Below, in pieces: positions 26,141 through 34,331 of a stretch of 64,000 nucleotides of DNA (the first letter of the stretch is position 1; every line of letters starts with the position of its first letter). The DNA comes from an uncultured Bacteroidia bacterium (GTDB taxonomy: Bacteria > Bacteroidota > Bacteroidia > NS11-12g > UBA9320). The stretch spans positions 1 to 64,000 of the forward strand of contig CAJQIC010000022.1 of the NCBI GenBank assembly GCA_905478335.1, given 5' to 3'. The notes beneath the pieces were generated by a model. It saw only the letters and a program-made list of their open reading frames with translations, had not been told where the DNA came from and did not search any database. Both the position numbers and the translations under genes were made by a program.

Positions 26141-26560
26141 TTATTTAGTTTGGATGCCCAGCGTTTGAGACCTGTTCTGTTGATTCTGAAGACGCTCTTT
26201 AAGTCTCTGGTTTTCTGATGTTTTTTTCTTTCCACGAAACAGCATATACAAGTTAAAGAATACCATTATACCAAGGAAAACACTCAATACACCAACTTTT
26301 TCACTGAGTATCTCATAGAACTGTTGGTGGTCTATAGTGGTTCTTGTGATCTCCATGATAGACAAGGCAAAACCCAAACTTAAGAGGTAGAAACCAAGTT
26401 CAAAAAGTGTGTTCGTACTACTTGCAATCTCCACGCGTCCTTTAAAAATGTCAGACATAAAAATACGTGAATTCTTAAAAAAGATCCTGGCAACAATAAA
26501 GGTTAAGAACACTGCAACAGGTAGATAAACAATGTAAGCGCGTACAATTAAATTTTCCAT
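26141..26560 (-). CDS. Four-TM membrane protein, paralogue of next gene
   Basis: A 139-residue membrane protein with helices near residues 8-27, 50-68, 85-103 (weak) and 86-108, and a polar Lys/Gln-rich tail (RGKKKTSENQRLKERLQNQQNRSQ) that could form a short coiled coil. Positions VYLP-x-AVFLTF ... FFKNSRIFMSDIF ... LFELGFYLLSLGFALSIM ... SEKVGVLSVFLG line up with the neighbouring 121-residue protein, so the two look like a tandem duplication. It is in the operon of the GbsR-type regulator, 12 nt after the 121-residue gene. Confidence 0.7.
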   Translation of the reverse strand: MENLIVRAYIVYLPVAVFLTFIVARIFFKNSRIFMSDIFKGRVEIASSTNTLFELGFYLLSLGFALSIMEITRTTIDHQQFYEILSEKVGVLSVFLGIMVFFNLYMLFRGKKKTSENQRLKERLQNQQNRSQTLGIQTK

Positions 26561-26572
26561 AATTGATAATTA

Positions 26573-26938
26573 TTAATGAGTTAAAAATTTTATAAAGTCT
26601 TTTCTTTTTGAGAGGTAATTCAACCAAAACAAATTGTTATAATGAAGTGCCGCAAGGGCTAACAATATGAAACCCGTTTGCTTAAACAGAATGTATATCA
26701 TATGTTGGTACGACTCGATTGCAGGCCAACCATTAATGGATATGGCTAAGTATCCGATGTTTACTAGATAATATCCTACTAGTAGGAGTTTATTGATTGC
26801 GTGTGCACCCGCATGATTAGGGCTAAATAGATCAAGGATGAGATGAATTCCGTTCTTATAAAATGCATACCCGACAACGACGGTGATGTAAATCGTAATC
26901 CCCAAATAAATCGAATAAGTAAGCAGATTGGCATTCAT
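26573..26938 (-). CDS. Four-TM membrane protein, paralogue of previous gene
   Basis: A 121-residue protein with hydrophobic segments near residues 6-26, 48-66 and 82-105. The sequences GYAFYKNGIHLILDLF, INKLLLVGYYLVNIGYLAIS and FKQTGFILLALAALHYNNLFWL match, position by position, the corresponding parts of the 139-residue neighbour. The gene starts about 56 nt after the stop of the regulator gene at 26995. Small membrane proteins downstream of GbsR-type regulators are known in Bacteroidota, but their role is not. Confidence 0.7.
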   Translation of the reverse strand: MNANLLTYSIYLGITIYITVVVGYAFYKNGIHLILDLFSPNHAGAHAINKLLLVGYYLVNIGYLAISINGWPAIESYQHMIYILFKQTGFILLALAALHYNNLFWLNYLSKRKDFIKFLTH

Positions 26939-26994
26939 AACATATTGTATTTATTATATTTTCAATTTCGTTTGAAAGTTTATTGCAAAATTTT

Positions 26995-27489
26995 TTACTT
27001 TCTTTTAAACCATTTAAAAAACACTTTTTCCTCTAGTTTCATCACTAAATCGAGCATGCTTTCAGCTCTTTTAGCCATTTGACCGGCAGATTTCACAACC
27101 TTGTTCATTTCCTTGACTTCTTCGCTACTGCCTTCTATGGTTTGCAACTCGCCTAAAATTTTAATTAGTGGCTCCAGTTCTCTTTTCTTGCGCTCTCTAG
27201 ACACTTTTTTGGCCAATTCCCACATGTCCTTTTCAGAATAATAATATTCCTTACGATCACCTTTAATGAAACTTTTATACGCCACACCCCAGGCAACTAA
27301 TTCCCGAATATTCATGTTGGCGTTGCCTCTAGAAATCTGAAGTTTCTCCATGATTTCATCCGTACACAATGGTTTTGGTGAAAGTAACAGCACAGCTTGA
27401 ATCTGAGCCATGGTTCTGTTAATACCCCAGCTTGCCCCAAGTTGCCCCCATCCCTGAATAAATTTCTGCTGCGCTTCTTCTAATTTCAC
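26995..27489 (-). CDS. GbsR/MarR family transcriptional regulator
   Basis: A 164-residue winged helix-turn-helix regulator of the GbsR branch of the MarR superfamily. The family opening KLEEAQQKFIQGWGQLGASWGINRTMAQIQAVLL covers residues 2-35, followed by the recognition helix region EIMEKLQISRGNANMNIRELVAWG (about 45-68) and a wing (SFIKGDRKEYYYSEKDM). The rest is a helical dimerisation region. The start is GTG at 27489, which fits the conserved N-terminus exactly. It is the first gene of an operon with small membrane proteins, which are its likely targets; the promoter and an inverted repeat lie directly upstream. Confidence 0.9.
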   Translation of the reverse strand: MKLEEAQQKFIQGWGQLGASWGINRTMAQIQAVLLLSPKPLCTDEIMEKLQISRGNANMNIRELVAWGVAYKSFIKGDRKEYYYSEKDMWELAKKVSRERKKRELEPLIKILGELQTIEGSSEEVKEMNKVVKSAGQMAKRAESMLDLVMKLEEKVFFKWFKRK

Positions 27490-27493
27490 AAGT

Positions 27494-27523
27494 CAAAAGT
27501 AATACAATATTTTAAACTTTCAA
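27494..27523 (-). promoter_or_regulatory. Promoter of the GbsR operon
   Basis: TTG (27523-27521), a 19-nt spacer and TACTTTTG (27501-27494) are a full match to the Bacteroidota consensus. Only four bases (ACTT) separate the -7 box from the GTG start at 27489, so transcription should start at or next to the start codon. Confidence 0.75.
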
Positions 27524-27548
27524 TTATTTCTGAAAATAAAATTACTTT
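27496..27548. promoter_or_regulatory. Candidate operator of the GbsR-type regulator
   Basis: AAAGTAAT (27496-27503) and ATTACTTT (27541-27548) are perfect 8-nt inverted copies. One overlaps the -7 box and the other lies upstream of the -33 element, so the pair brackets the promoter. Autoregulation through these sites is an inference. Confidence 0.4.
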
Positions 27549-27550
27549 GT

Positions 27551-27586
27551 AGTGAAAATTTAGGTGCATGATGCATACACCTAAAT
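27551..27586 (-). terminator. Terminator of the large T9SS gene
   Basis: ATTTAGGTG (27558-27566) and CACCTAAAT (27578-27586) form a 9-bp stem with a partly self-complementary 11-nt loop. On the minus strand the stem is followed by TTTTC, and it lies just after the stop codon at 27592. Confidence 0.6.
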
Positions 27587-27591
27587 GTAGA

Positions 27592-30500
27592 TTAGAGTTT
27601 CACTATTCTTTTCGTAATCAAACCATCTGGCGTCTGAATATGAAGCAGATATGCCCCTTTTGCAATTCCTTGAAGCTCAATGTTGTTCTTATTTCCATTG
27701 GCATTGTCAAGTAGCCAAGTCTTCACTTCTTCACCCTCCATAGAGAACAATTTTGCCGTCACTGCATTACCAATAGGCGTTGCAAATTCTATCGTAACAT
27801 TCCGTGTGGTTGGATTAGGATAAACAAAAACTTTGCTGTCAAGCATATCTTCGACAGCCAAATTTTCTACCACAACGGTATATGATGTGTCTTTAGATCC
27901 ACATTTGTTAGTCACTTTGTAGGTCAAAACATAATCACCATGTACACGGTACTTGTGCGTTGTACTCTTTTCTTTACTACTATCACCGTCACCAAAATGC
28001 CAAGCATACGTATCACCATGCAAACTGTTGTTCAGTAAGGTAATCGTCTTATGGCTTTGAGACATGCTAAAGTCAATTACCGGTAATGGGTCAACTGTGA
28101 TTAATGTCGAGTCTTCGGCAAAACATCCTGTAGAGTTTGTTGCCACAACCTTATACTCGGTGGTTACTTTAGGGCTAACGTTTATCGTTTGGCTTGTTTC
28201 GCCAGAACGCCAAGCAAAATCAACATCATCTGACGTATTTGCCTTTATATCGAGGGACACTCCTTCGCATATAGTTGTATCAGCTCTTAATTCTACCTTA
28301 GGAATTTTCGCCACAAATACGTTGACAGTATCAACCAAGTAGCATCCATTTCCCGCAAAACCTTTAACCAAAAAGTTTTTTGAAGATAATGGCAAAGCAT
28401 TGTATTCAGCCGTTTTGGGGCCACCAATCCACTCGTAAGAATCTGCTCCAAATGCTTTAATTAAAACCCGATTGCCGAAACATATTGATGTATCTCCTGA
28501 CGTATACATTGGAGGGCCTGGAATTGTTGTTACTTGCACCGTATCAAATGCCGAACAATTATAACTATCCGTCACTTTAACAATATACTTGGTATCAGCA
28601 TTGGGATTAACATTGTAGATAGCCGTATTAGGACCAGACGTCCATTGGTAAGATGTTCCACCCGATGCCGTCAAGGCTAAAGGTTGTGCTTGGCAAATTG
28701 TTGTATCCGGTGTAATACTAGGAACGGGCTTGCTCACATTCACTGTCACATTCCGCGAACTTTTACATCCAAAAAATGAATCTGCTTCAACCACATAGGT
28801 AGTGGTTTTAGACGGGTTGACGCCGTAGTTGTTGTTCGTTGGCCCTCCTATCCATTTGTAATTTGCATTGGTATTTGCCTTCAGCAGAACACTTTGAAAT
28901 TCACATACCGTAGTATCTGAAGTAATGGTTATATCAGGTGTTTTTATCACCTTAATATCTTGATCAATGACCGCTACTTTGCCACAAACATCTGTGCCTG
29001 TGACTTTCAATCGAAAATCTTTAACGGCCTTCAGTTTAACGATGTTACCGGTCTTGCTTTGTACAATACCGAATGGTTCCCATACATAAGAAGCTGCTCC
29101 ATTGGCGGTCACAATATAATCTTGTCTCTGACAAATCGTATCGTTTAAATCTATACTAATCTTCGCCTTCTTAACCTCTCCGAAATTCATACGTATCAAA
29201 ACGGACTCTCCGTCAAATAATACCATCTCTGGCCAACCAGCTCCGGAATACAAGCACTTGTTCCGTTCGTAAAAATCGCGGGTGTACCCCAACCCCATAT
29301 TAGAACCATTCACTAACTGACGAACAGCAATAAAGTATTCTCCGGCTTTCAATTCTCTGTCGCAACCCACCTCAACGGTGTACCATCGAACAAAACCATC
29401 TAGCACAATTGTTTCTGAGCTAACAATTAATCCAGCTGGCTTACTAGCCGAAACGTTATATAAGTTTACCACCACAGAATCACCTGCGATTCCTCCGTTA
29501 ATAAAAAACGAAACAGATGTAAGTGTATCATCTTTTTGCAATTCGTATAAGTTCCCTATTTCAACAGTCCCAGCATTCGACCCTACTCCACCGTACCAAG
29601 TTCCATTGTCGCGACTAAACATAGAATCATTGTGATAGTTTTGGATTTTGATTGAATTGTTAGACGTGTTGCCATCGGTTTCATTCAATAACAGCGTAAT
29701 CGTGCTAATATCTTGGTCACTTTTCACGGGTAATTGAGCGACAATTCTTTGTAACGAATCAGATGTAAATGCATCCAAGTCACCATAGCTGAAGGTATCT
29801 TTAGAATTGGTCAATTCGACAACCAATTTTACCCCAGTTATTTTTTTCAACCCGTTATTCCGTATAAACACATCATATAGAATAGAATCGGCTTGCAATT
29901 TGGGTATAAAGCCGTATCCATCATTTCTATGTGCACGCGCACCAACAATTTCACCGTCATAATCTACCGCTGTAATGGCCTTCACTGTTATTGCGTCAAT
30001 GGCCATATCTGCAACAAATGTTCTACCCATAACACCTCTTATACGCAAACGCACAGAGCTCCCTTTATACTTTGCCAAATTCACTTTGGCTATTTTCCAA
30101 CCTTCACCTTGATCACCTCTGAGACTCCAGACATCCGTTTCCCAAACATTATTGTGAAACACGTCTACAAATAATTGCCCCATGCCCTCAGTACCGTGCA
30201 TGTTATACGCAAACTCTAGTTGATAATATGATGAGCCTGTAAGGTCAAAACAAGGACTAATAAGATTTATGGCACTACCGGGGCATCCCGTTGCAGAACT
30301 GGCCTCCATGTACAAATAAACCCCACCTGTTGTTCCAGGTGAGTAATCCTTACCTACCCCAACGCCGTTGGTGTTATCATCACTGCCAGGACCAGTTCCA
30401 AACGACCCTGTTCCTGCTGTATCTGCCCGCCATTCTCCGCCATCAGTTGAATCTTGAAACCAACCATTTGCTGAATCACCTTTAATTGTGGCATCACAAC

Positions 30501-30630
30501 TTGCATCGATTTGAAGACTATCAAAATTTTCAAAATCGTAGGTGTACGGAAACTTGTCTACACACTGTGCTTGTGCCGTTCCGATATGGATAAAAAATGC
30601 AAAAACGAATAGGGTAACCGTCTGTCTCAT
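27592..30630 (-). CDS. T9SS surface protein with Ig-like repeats and PKD domain
   Basis: An exported protein of about 1012 residues. The signal peptide starts MRQTVTLFVF and is cleaved after TAQAQ (about residue 22); the ATG at 30630 is preferred over a longer frame from 30684. An N-terminal MAM/lectin-like region (about 25-220) is followed by a CARDB-like beta domain. Five Ig-like repeats of about 75-80 residues follow, each beginning with an ICQ/VCE/ICF-type Cys and ending in a Gly/Asn-Cys near the last strand, then a PKD domain (WHFGDGDSS) and a type A sorting domain (VYPNPTTRNVTIEF ... KGAYLLHI ... RIVKL). It is likely an adhesin or matrix protein displayed by type IX secretion. Confidence 0.85.
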   Translation of the reverse strand: MRQTVTLFVFAFFIHIGTAQAQCVDKFPYTYDFENFDSLQIDASCDATIKGDSANGWFQDSTDGGEWRADTAGTGSFGTGPGSDDNTNGVGVGKDYSPGTTGGVYLYMEASSATGCPGSAINLISPCFDLTGSSYYQLEFAYNMHGTEGMGQLFVDVFHNNVWETDVWSLRGDQGEGWKIAKVNLAKYKGSSVRLRIRGVMGRTFVADMAIDAITVKAITAVDYDGEIVGARAHRNDGYGFIPKLQADSILYDVFIRNNGLKKITGVKLVVELTNSKDTFSYGDLDAFTSDSLQRIVAQLPVKSDQDISTITLLLNETDGNTSNNSIKIQNYHNDSMFSRDNGTWYGGVGSNAGTVEIGNLYELQKDDTLTSVSFFINGGIAGDSVVVNLYNVSASKPAGLIVSSETIVLDGFVRWYTVEVGCDRELKAGEYFIAVRQLVNGSNMGLGYTRDFYERNKCLYSGAGWPEMVLFDGESVLIRMNFGEVKKAKISIDLNDTICQRQDYIVTANGAASYVWEPFGIVQSKTGNIVKLKAVKDFRLKVTGTDVCGKVAVIDQDIKVIKTPDITITSDTTVCEFQSVLLKANTNANYKWIGGPTNNNYGVNPSKTTTYVVEADSFFGCKSSRNVTVNVSKPVPSITPDTTICQAQPLALTASGGTSYQWTSGPNTAIYNVNPNADTKYIVKVTDSYNCSAFDTVQVTTIPGPPMYTSGDTSICFGNRVLIKAFGADSYEWIGGPKTAEYNALPLSSKNFLVKGFAGNGCYLVDTVNVFVAKIPKVELRADTTICEGVSLDIKANTSDDVDFAWRSGETSQTINVSPKVTTEYKVVATNSTGCFAEDSTLITVDPLPVIDFSMSQSHKTITLLNNSLHGDTYAWHFGDGDSSKEKSTTHKYRVHGDYVLTYKVTNKCGSKDTSYTVVVENLAVEDMLDSKVFVYPNPTTRNVTIEFATPIGNAVTAKLFSMEGEEVKTWLLDNANGNKNNIELQGIAKGAYLLHIQTPDGLITKRIVKL

Positions 30631-30690
30631 GTTGTATGTTTTTCTACTACTTAGCCTTGTGTTTATCAGCCATGCTTCAAACACCGTCGA

Positions 30691-30720
30691 CTAAATTACA
30701 AAAAACTTACAATTCAACAA
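30691..30720 (-). promoter_or_regulatory. Promoter of the large T9SS gene
   Basis: TTG (30720-30718), a 19-nt spacer and TAATTTAG (30698-30691) match the consensus with one mismatch in the -7 box. The ATG is 60 nt downstream at 30630. Confidence 0.5.
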
Positions 30721-30727
30721 GAACCTA

Positions 30728-31615
30728 TTACTCCGTTTTCAGCATTTCCAAGCCTTTCTTTAAATCAGCTTGGTCGCTCTCGCTCACTGTTGGATAGCTC
30801 AAATTCAAACTTTCCAGCGCATTGACAACAATTTCACTCACTGCCGTTTGCATAAACCACTTGTTGTCGGCTGGGATGATATGCCAAGGCGCATAACTTG
30901 TCGACGTCTTCTCTATTGCCGCTTGATATGCGGCCATGTAGTCATCCCATCTTGCGCGTTCTTTCAAGTCGCCGATGTTAAATTTCCAGTTCTTTTCTTG
31001 CAATTCAATTCGACGCAAAAACCTTCTTTTTTGTTCTTCTTTTGACACGTTCAGAAAGAACTTTAAAATGACTGTTCCGTTTTCGGCTAAATGTGATTCA
31101 TGGTCACTTATTGCGCTTAACCGTTTATTCCAAAACTGGTTATCAATTTTAGATACATCATCCACGCCTGGTATTCGTTGACCAATTATATATTCAGGAT
31201 GTACTCGGGTAACAAGTACTTCCTCGTAGTAAGATCGATTAAAAATCCCAAATGTTCCCCTTTCGGGTAACACCTTGGCCGAACGCCACAAATAATCGTG
31301 GTCTAATTCTTTTTTCGAAGGCGCTTTAAAGCTACTTACGCTGCTGGCTTGAGGGAAGTTATTGGCAAATACTTTTCGGATTGTACTATCTTTCCCTGCG
31401 GCATCCATCGCTTGAAAAATCAGTAATACTGCATGTGAATCATTTGCATACATCATCCTTTGCAAATCGTGTAGCTTACGCCTGTTTGCCTCTAAAATCT
31501 TTAAACCGTCTTTCTTCTTTTTTAAGCTTCCTGTGTAATCCGTCTGATAGTCACTGAGTGAAAAATTACGACCATCTGTGACAATAATTTTTTCTGGGTC
31601 AAATAAAGCATCCAT
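30728..31615 (-). CDS. Polyphosphate kinase 2 family protein
   Basis: A 295-residue PPK2 enzyme that transfers phosphate between polyphosphate and nucleotides in the cytoplasm. The P-loop-like motif is FQAMDAAGKDSTIRKVF (about residues 67-83), followed by the lid and Walker B region RGTFGIFNRSYYEEVLVTRVHPE (about 119-141), then an Arg-rich helix (KEEQKRRFLRRIE). The length and the MDAAGKDS form fit the single-domain class that phosphorylates AMP and ADP. The ATG at 31615 is chosen because a longer frame from TTG at 31624 begins inside the promoter box. It is transcribed divergently from the HTTM gene. Confidence 0.9.
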   Translation of the reverse strand: MDALFDPEKIIVTDGRNFSLSDYQTDYTGSLKKKKDGLKILEANRRKLHDLQRMMYANDSHAVLLIFQAMDAAGKDSTIRKVFANNFPQASSVSSFKAPSKKELDHDYLWRSAKVLPERGTFGIFNRSYYEEVLVTRVHPEYIIGQRIPGVDDVSKIDNQFWNKRLSAISDHESHLAENGTVILKFFLNVSKEEQKRRFLRRIELQEKNWKFNIGDLKERARWDDYMAAYQAAIEKTSTSYAPWHIIPADNKWFMQTAVSEIVVNALESLNLSYPTVSESDQADLKKGLEMLKTE

Positions 31616-31621
31616 ATCAAA

Positions 31622-31649
31622 CAAATATATATGTACGGGTTAGATTCAA
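31622..31649 (-). promoter_or_regulatory. Promoter of the PPK2 gene
   Basis: TTG (31649-31647), a 17-nt spacer and TATATTTG (31629-31622) fit the consensus. The -7 box ends six bases (TTTGAT) before the ATG at 31615. Confidence 0.6.
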
Positions 31650-31672
31650 AACAATCTGATTTTGGTTTTTGA

Positions 31673-31680
31673 TATCTTTG
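31673..31680 (+). promoter_or_regulatory. -7 box of the HTTM gene
   Basis: TATCTTTG matches TAnnTTTG and ends 10 nt before the ATG at 31691. It lies in the 75-nt divergent region shared with PPK2. Confidence 0.45.
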
Positions 31681-31690
31681 ACCGCATAAC

Positions 31691-33019
31691 ATGCGAATTC
31701 AGAACATCTTATTCAAACCAATCGATCATGTCCAAATAACTGTTTGGCGAATTTTGTTTGGACTGGTGCTTGTGTTCGAATGTTTTGGCTCAAATCTAGT
31801 CGGTTGGACCAAAGAGGTTTTCACCAGCCCACCTCAAATGACATTTAACTTTATTGGGTTTGAATGGCTACAACCATTAGAGGGATACGGCATGTTTGTA
31901 TACTTTGGGATAATGGGCTTGCTTGGCATTGCCATCGCATTGGGTTGGCACTATCGCATAGTGATGCCCCTGTTTACCATTGGTTGGGCGGGGTTATACT
32001 TGATGCACAAAACAAGCTACAACAACCACCACTATCTGATTCTGTTGCTGTGTGTTTTGATGACCTTCACACCGGCACACGCCAATTTAAGTGTAGACGC
32101 AAAGCAAGGACGCATTAAACGATTACATCAACTCCCAGCCTTATTTAAGTGGCAGTTCTTGTGCTTATTTCTGGTTGTTTACACCTATGCTAGTGTTGCA
32201 AAATGGTATCCCGATTGGATGTCTGGACGTGTTTCTGAACTCATGTTTTCGGCAAAAAAAGACATGCCGTTGCTTGGCTCAATCTACAGCTGGGAGCTTA
32301 CCCCTTTAATTGTTGCTTGGGGTGGCATCTTATACGATTTGGTGGTTATCCCGGCCCTACTTTACAAACCCACCCGAAAGCTCGCTTTTATAGTATCCAT
32401 CGCATTTCACATCTTCAATTCAGTTACGTTTCAAATCGGCACCTTCCCTTATATGATGATAGGTGCGTCCGTTTTGTTTTTCCCTCCAAAAACAATCAGA
32501 AAGGTGTTTAGAATACGTAAACCCGAGGTAGCACTTAAACCAACGGGACCTGGGCCTCAGCATCAGCATCTGATTACCGTTTTGTTTTGCTTGTTTATGT
32601 TGATTCAAGTCGTGCTGCCGCTAAGGCATTTTTCTATACCCGGCAATGTGTTTTACACTGAAGAAGGACACCGTTTAAGCTGGAGGATGATGTTACGAGT
32701 AAAAGTGGGTAACGTTGGTTTTAAGATTTTAAAAGAAGGTCAACCGATTAAGCATGATGCTAAAAAGCACTTAACCAGAAGTCAATACCGTTTGCTTTCA
32801 ACGCACCCAGATATGATTTGGCAGTATTGTCAATATTTAAAAAAATTGTTTGGAGACGATATAGAGATCTATGTAAATGCTTGGGTAAGTTTGAACAACA
32901 GGCCATTTAGACAAATTATTGACCCAACTGTTGACATGGCTAAAGCGCCTTGGCATGTTTGGGGTCATGAAGAGTGGATTAATCCGTGTAATTGGAAACA
33001 GATAGAACATATTGAATAA
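31691..33019 (+). CDS. HTTM domain membrane protein (VKGC-like)
   Basis: A 442-residue polytopic membrane protein of the HTTM family, related to vitamin K-dependent gamma-carboxylase. The characteristic sequence KTSYNNHHYLILLLCVLMTFTPAHANLSVD lies near residues 108-137, with its paired His residues, after three hydrophobic segments; more helices follow to about residue 315. The last 120 residues are soluble and His/Trp-rich. Bacterial members have no proven carboxylase activity. The stop overlaps the TTG start of the AlkD-like gene by 8 nt, so the two are probably translated together. This pairing is unusual to me. Confidence 0.85.
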   Translation: MRIQNILFKPIDHVQITVWRILFGLVLVFECFGSNLVGWTKEVFTSPPQMTFNFIGFEWLQPLEGYGMFVYFGIMGLLGIAIALGWHYRIVMPLFTIGWAGLYLMHKTSYNNHHYLILLLCVLMTFTPAHANLSVDAKQGRIKRLHQLPALFKWQFLCLFLVVYTYASVAKWYPDWMSGRVSELMFSAKKDMPLLGSIYSWELTPLIVAWGGILYDLVVIPALLYKPTRKLAFIVSIAFHIFNSVTFQIGTFPYMMIGASVLFFPPKTIRKVFRIRKPEVALKPTGPGPQHQHLITVLFCLFMLIQVVLPLRHFSIPGNVFYTEEGHRLSWRMMLRVKVGNVGFKILKEGQPIKHDAKKHLTRSQYRLLSTHPDMIWQYCQYLKKLFGDDIEIYVNAWVSLNNRPFRQIIDPTVDMAKAPWHVWGHEEWINPCNWKQIEHIE

Positions 33020-33743
33020 CAAAGAAGAAATTAAGGTAGATGATGTGCTTGAAGCACTTAGCGCGCTAGGAAGCCCCGAAACAATCAAAACAAAGCGTGA
33101 CAAGTTTGGGGTCGCACCAAAAAATACGTTTGGGGTTTTTCAAAAGGACATCAATATGTTGGCGAAGGAGATAGGGAAAAACAACGACCTAGCAATCGCC
33201 TTATTCGAAACTGAACATTACGATGCCCAAATATTAACCAGTAAAATTTTCAACCCAAAGCACCTGACCAAAGATTTAATGGAGCAATTTGTATCTTCAT
33301 TTCAAACATGGGAGGCTTGTGATTCTTTTTCGATGAAGCTTTTTGCGCGCAGTCCATTTGCCATTGAAAAAGCCCTTGAGTGGTCGCACCGTGAAGCAGA
33401 ATTTGAAAAACGAGCAGGCTTTGCAACCATGGCTGCGTTCTGTATGGCCAACAAAAAAGCAGACAATGATGTTTTCGAGCCTTTCTTCGATGCAGTGGTA
33501 CGCGAATCTTGGGACAACAGGATATATGTGCGCAAATCTGTAAATTGGGCGTTGCGAAACATGGGTAAACGGAACTTGGATTTGAATTATCGCGCAATAG
33601 ATACCGCACACGCCTTACTCCAAATGCATAACAAAACTGCTCAATGGATTGCTAATAATGCCTTAAAAGAGCTGACAGATGACTCTATGAGGCGTTCAGA
33701 CTACCCTAGGTCAATTTATAGACCGAAACGAAAAATGAAGTAA
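33012..33743 (+). CDS. DNA alkylation repair protein, AlkD-like
   Basis: A 243-residue HEAT-like helical protein of the AlkD family, which removes positively charged alkylated purines from DNA. Trp100 and Asp104 in TWEACDSF reproduce the W-x3-D pair (Trp109/Asp113) of Bacillus cereus AlkD, so an active glycosylase is plausible. Other family landmarks are the GVAPKNTFGVF segment near residue 33 and the YVRKSVNWALRNMGKRNLDL helix near 173. A basic tail (IYRPKRKMK) ends the chain. The start is TTG at 33012 inside the end of the HTTM gene; no ATG lies before the conserved region. Confidence 0.88.
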   Translation: MNNKEEIKVDDVLEALSALGSPETIKTKRDKFGVAPKNTFGVFQKDINMLAKEIGKNNDLAIALFETEHYDAQILTSKIFNPKHLTKDLMEQFVSSFQTWEACDSFSMKLFARSPFAIEKALEWSHREAEFEKRAGFATMAAFCMANKKADNDVFEPFFDAVVRESWDNRIYVRKSVNWALRNMGKRNLDLNYRAIDTAHALLQMHNKTAQWIANNALKELTDDSMRRSDYPRSIYRPKRKMK

Positions 33744-33801
33744 ATAATTCTGCATACTAGAAGTAAATAACGAAGTTGATTTGGTGACACGAGGTTAAAT
33801 T

Positions 33802-34317
33802 ATGGGAGAAACATTTAAAGAAATTCAACGATATCGTAAGTGGTGGATGATTTTGATTGTGCTATTGTTATTGGTGCTCCCTTTTGTCAGTGTATACCAA
33901 CAAATTATTTTAGGCAAGCCTTTTGGCAACAATCCAGCCTCTGATGGGTTGTTGTTGTTGTTAGCCAGTTTTATGATTCTGATTGCCCTTCTACTTTTAC
34001 GTGTCTCCCTCAAAACCGATGTCGGTTGGGATGGCATAACCATGCATTACGCCCCCTTCTTTAAAAAACAAATTTTATGGAGTCAAATCTCCTCAGCTAA
34101 AATTGTGGATTATGGCTTTCTTGGTGGATGGGGTTTTAGGTACAGTAAAAAACACGGCATCGTGTACAACATTTCAGGTCGGATGGGAATTCAAATTGTA
34201 TTAACCAGCAATCAAAAGTTTGTGATAGGCACACAACGACCAGATGAATTCATGCACGCCCTAAAAACATACATACCCAATCTCGAACCCCAATGGGTGG
34301 ATACAAAGAATCCATAA
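33802..34317 (+). CDS. Small membrane protein with PH-like C-terminal domain
   Basis: A 171-residue protein with two membrane helices (about residues 16-35 and 48-68) and a soluble C-terminal half rich in beta strands (DGITMHYAPFFKKQILWSQISSAKIVDYG; IQIVLTSNQKFVIGTQRPDEFMHAL). This layout resembles bacterial PH-domain membrane proteins. It lies between the AlkD-like and AlkC-like genes on the same strand, 58 nt after the former and 14 nt before the latter. Function unknown. Confidence 0.7.
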   Translation: MGETFKEIQRYRKWWMILIVLLLLVLPFVSVYQQIILGKPFGNNPASDGLLLLLASFMILIALLLLRVSLKTDVGWDGITMHYAPFFKKQILWSQISSAKIVDYGFLGGWGFRYSKKHGIVYNISGRMGIQIVLTSNQKFVIGTQRPDEFMHALKTYIPNLEPQWVDTKNP

Positions 34318-34331
34318 TTGCTTAATAATAC

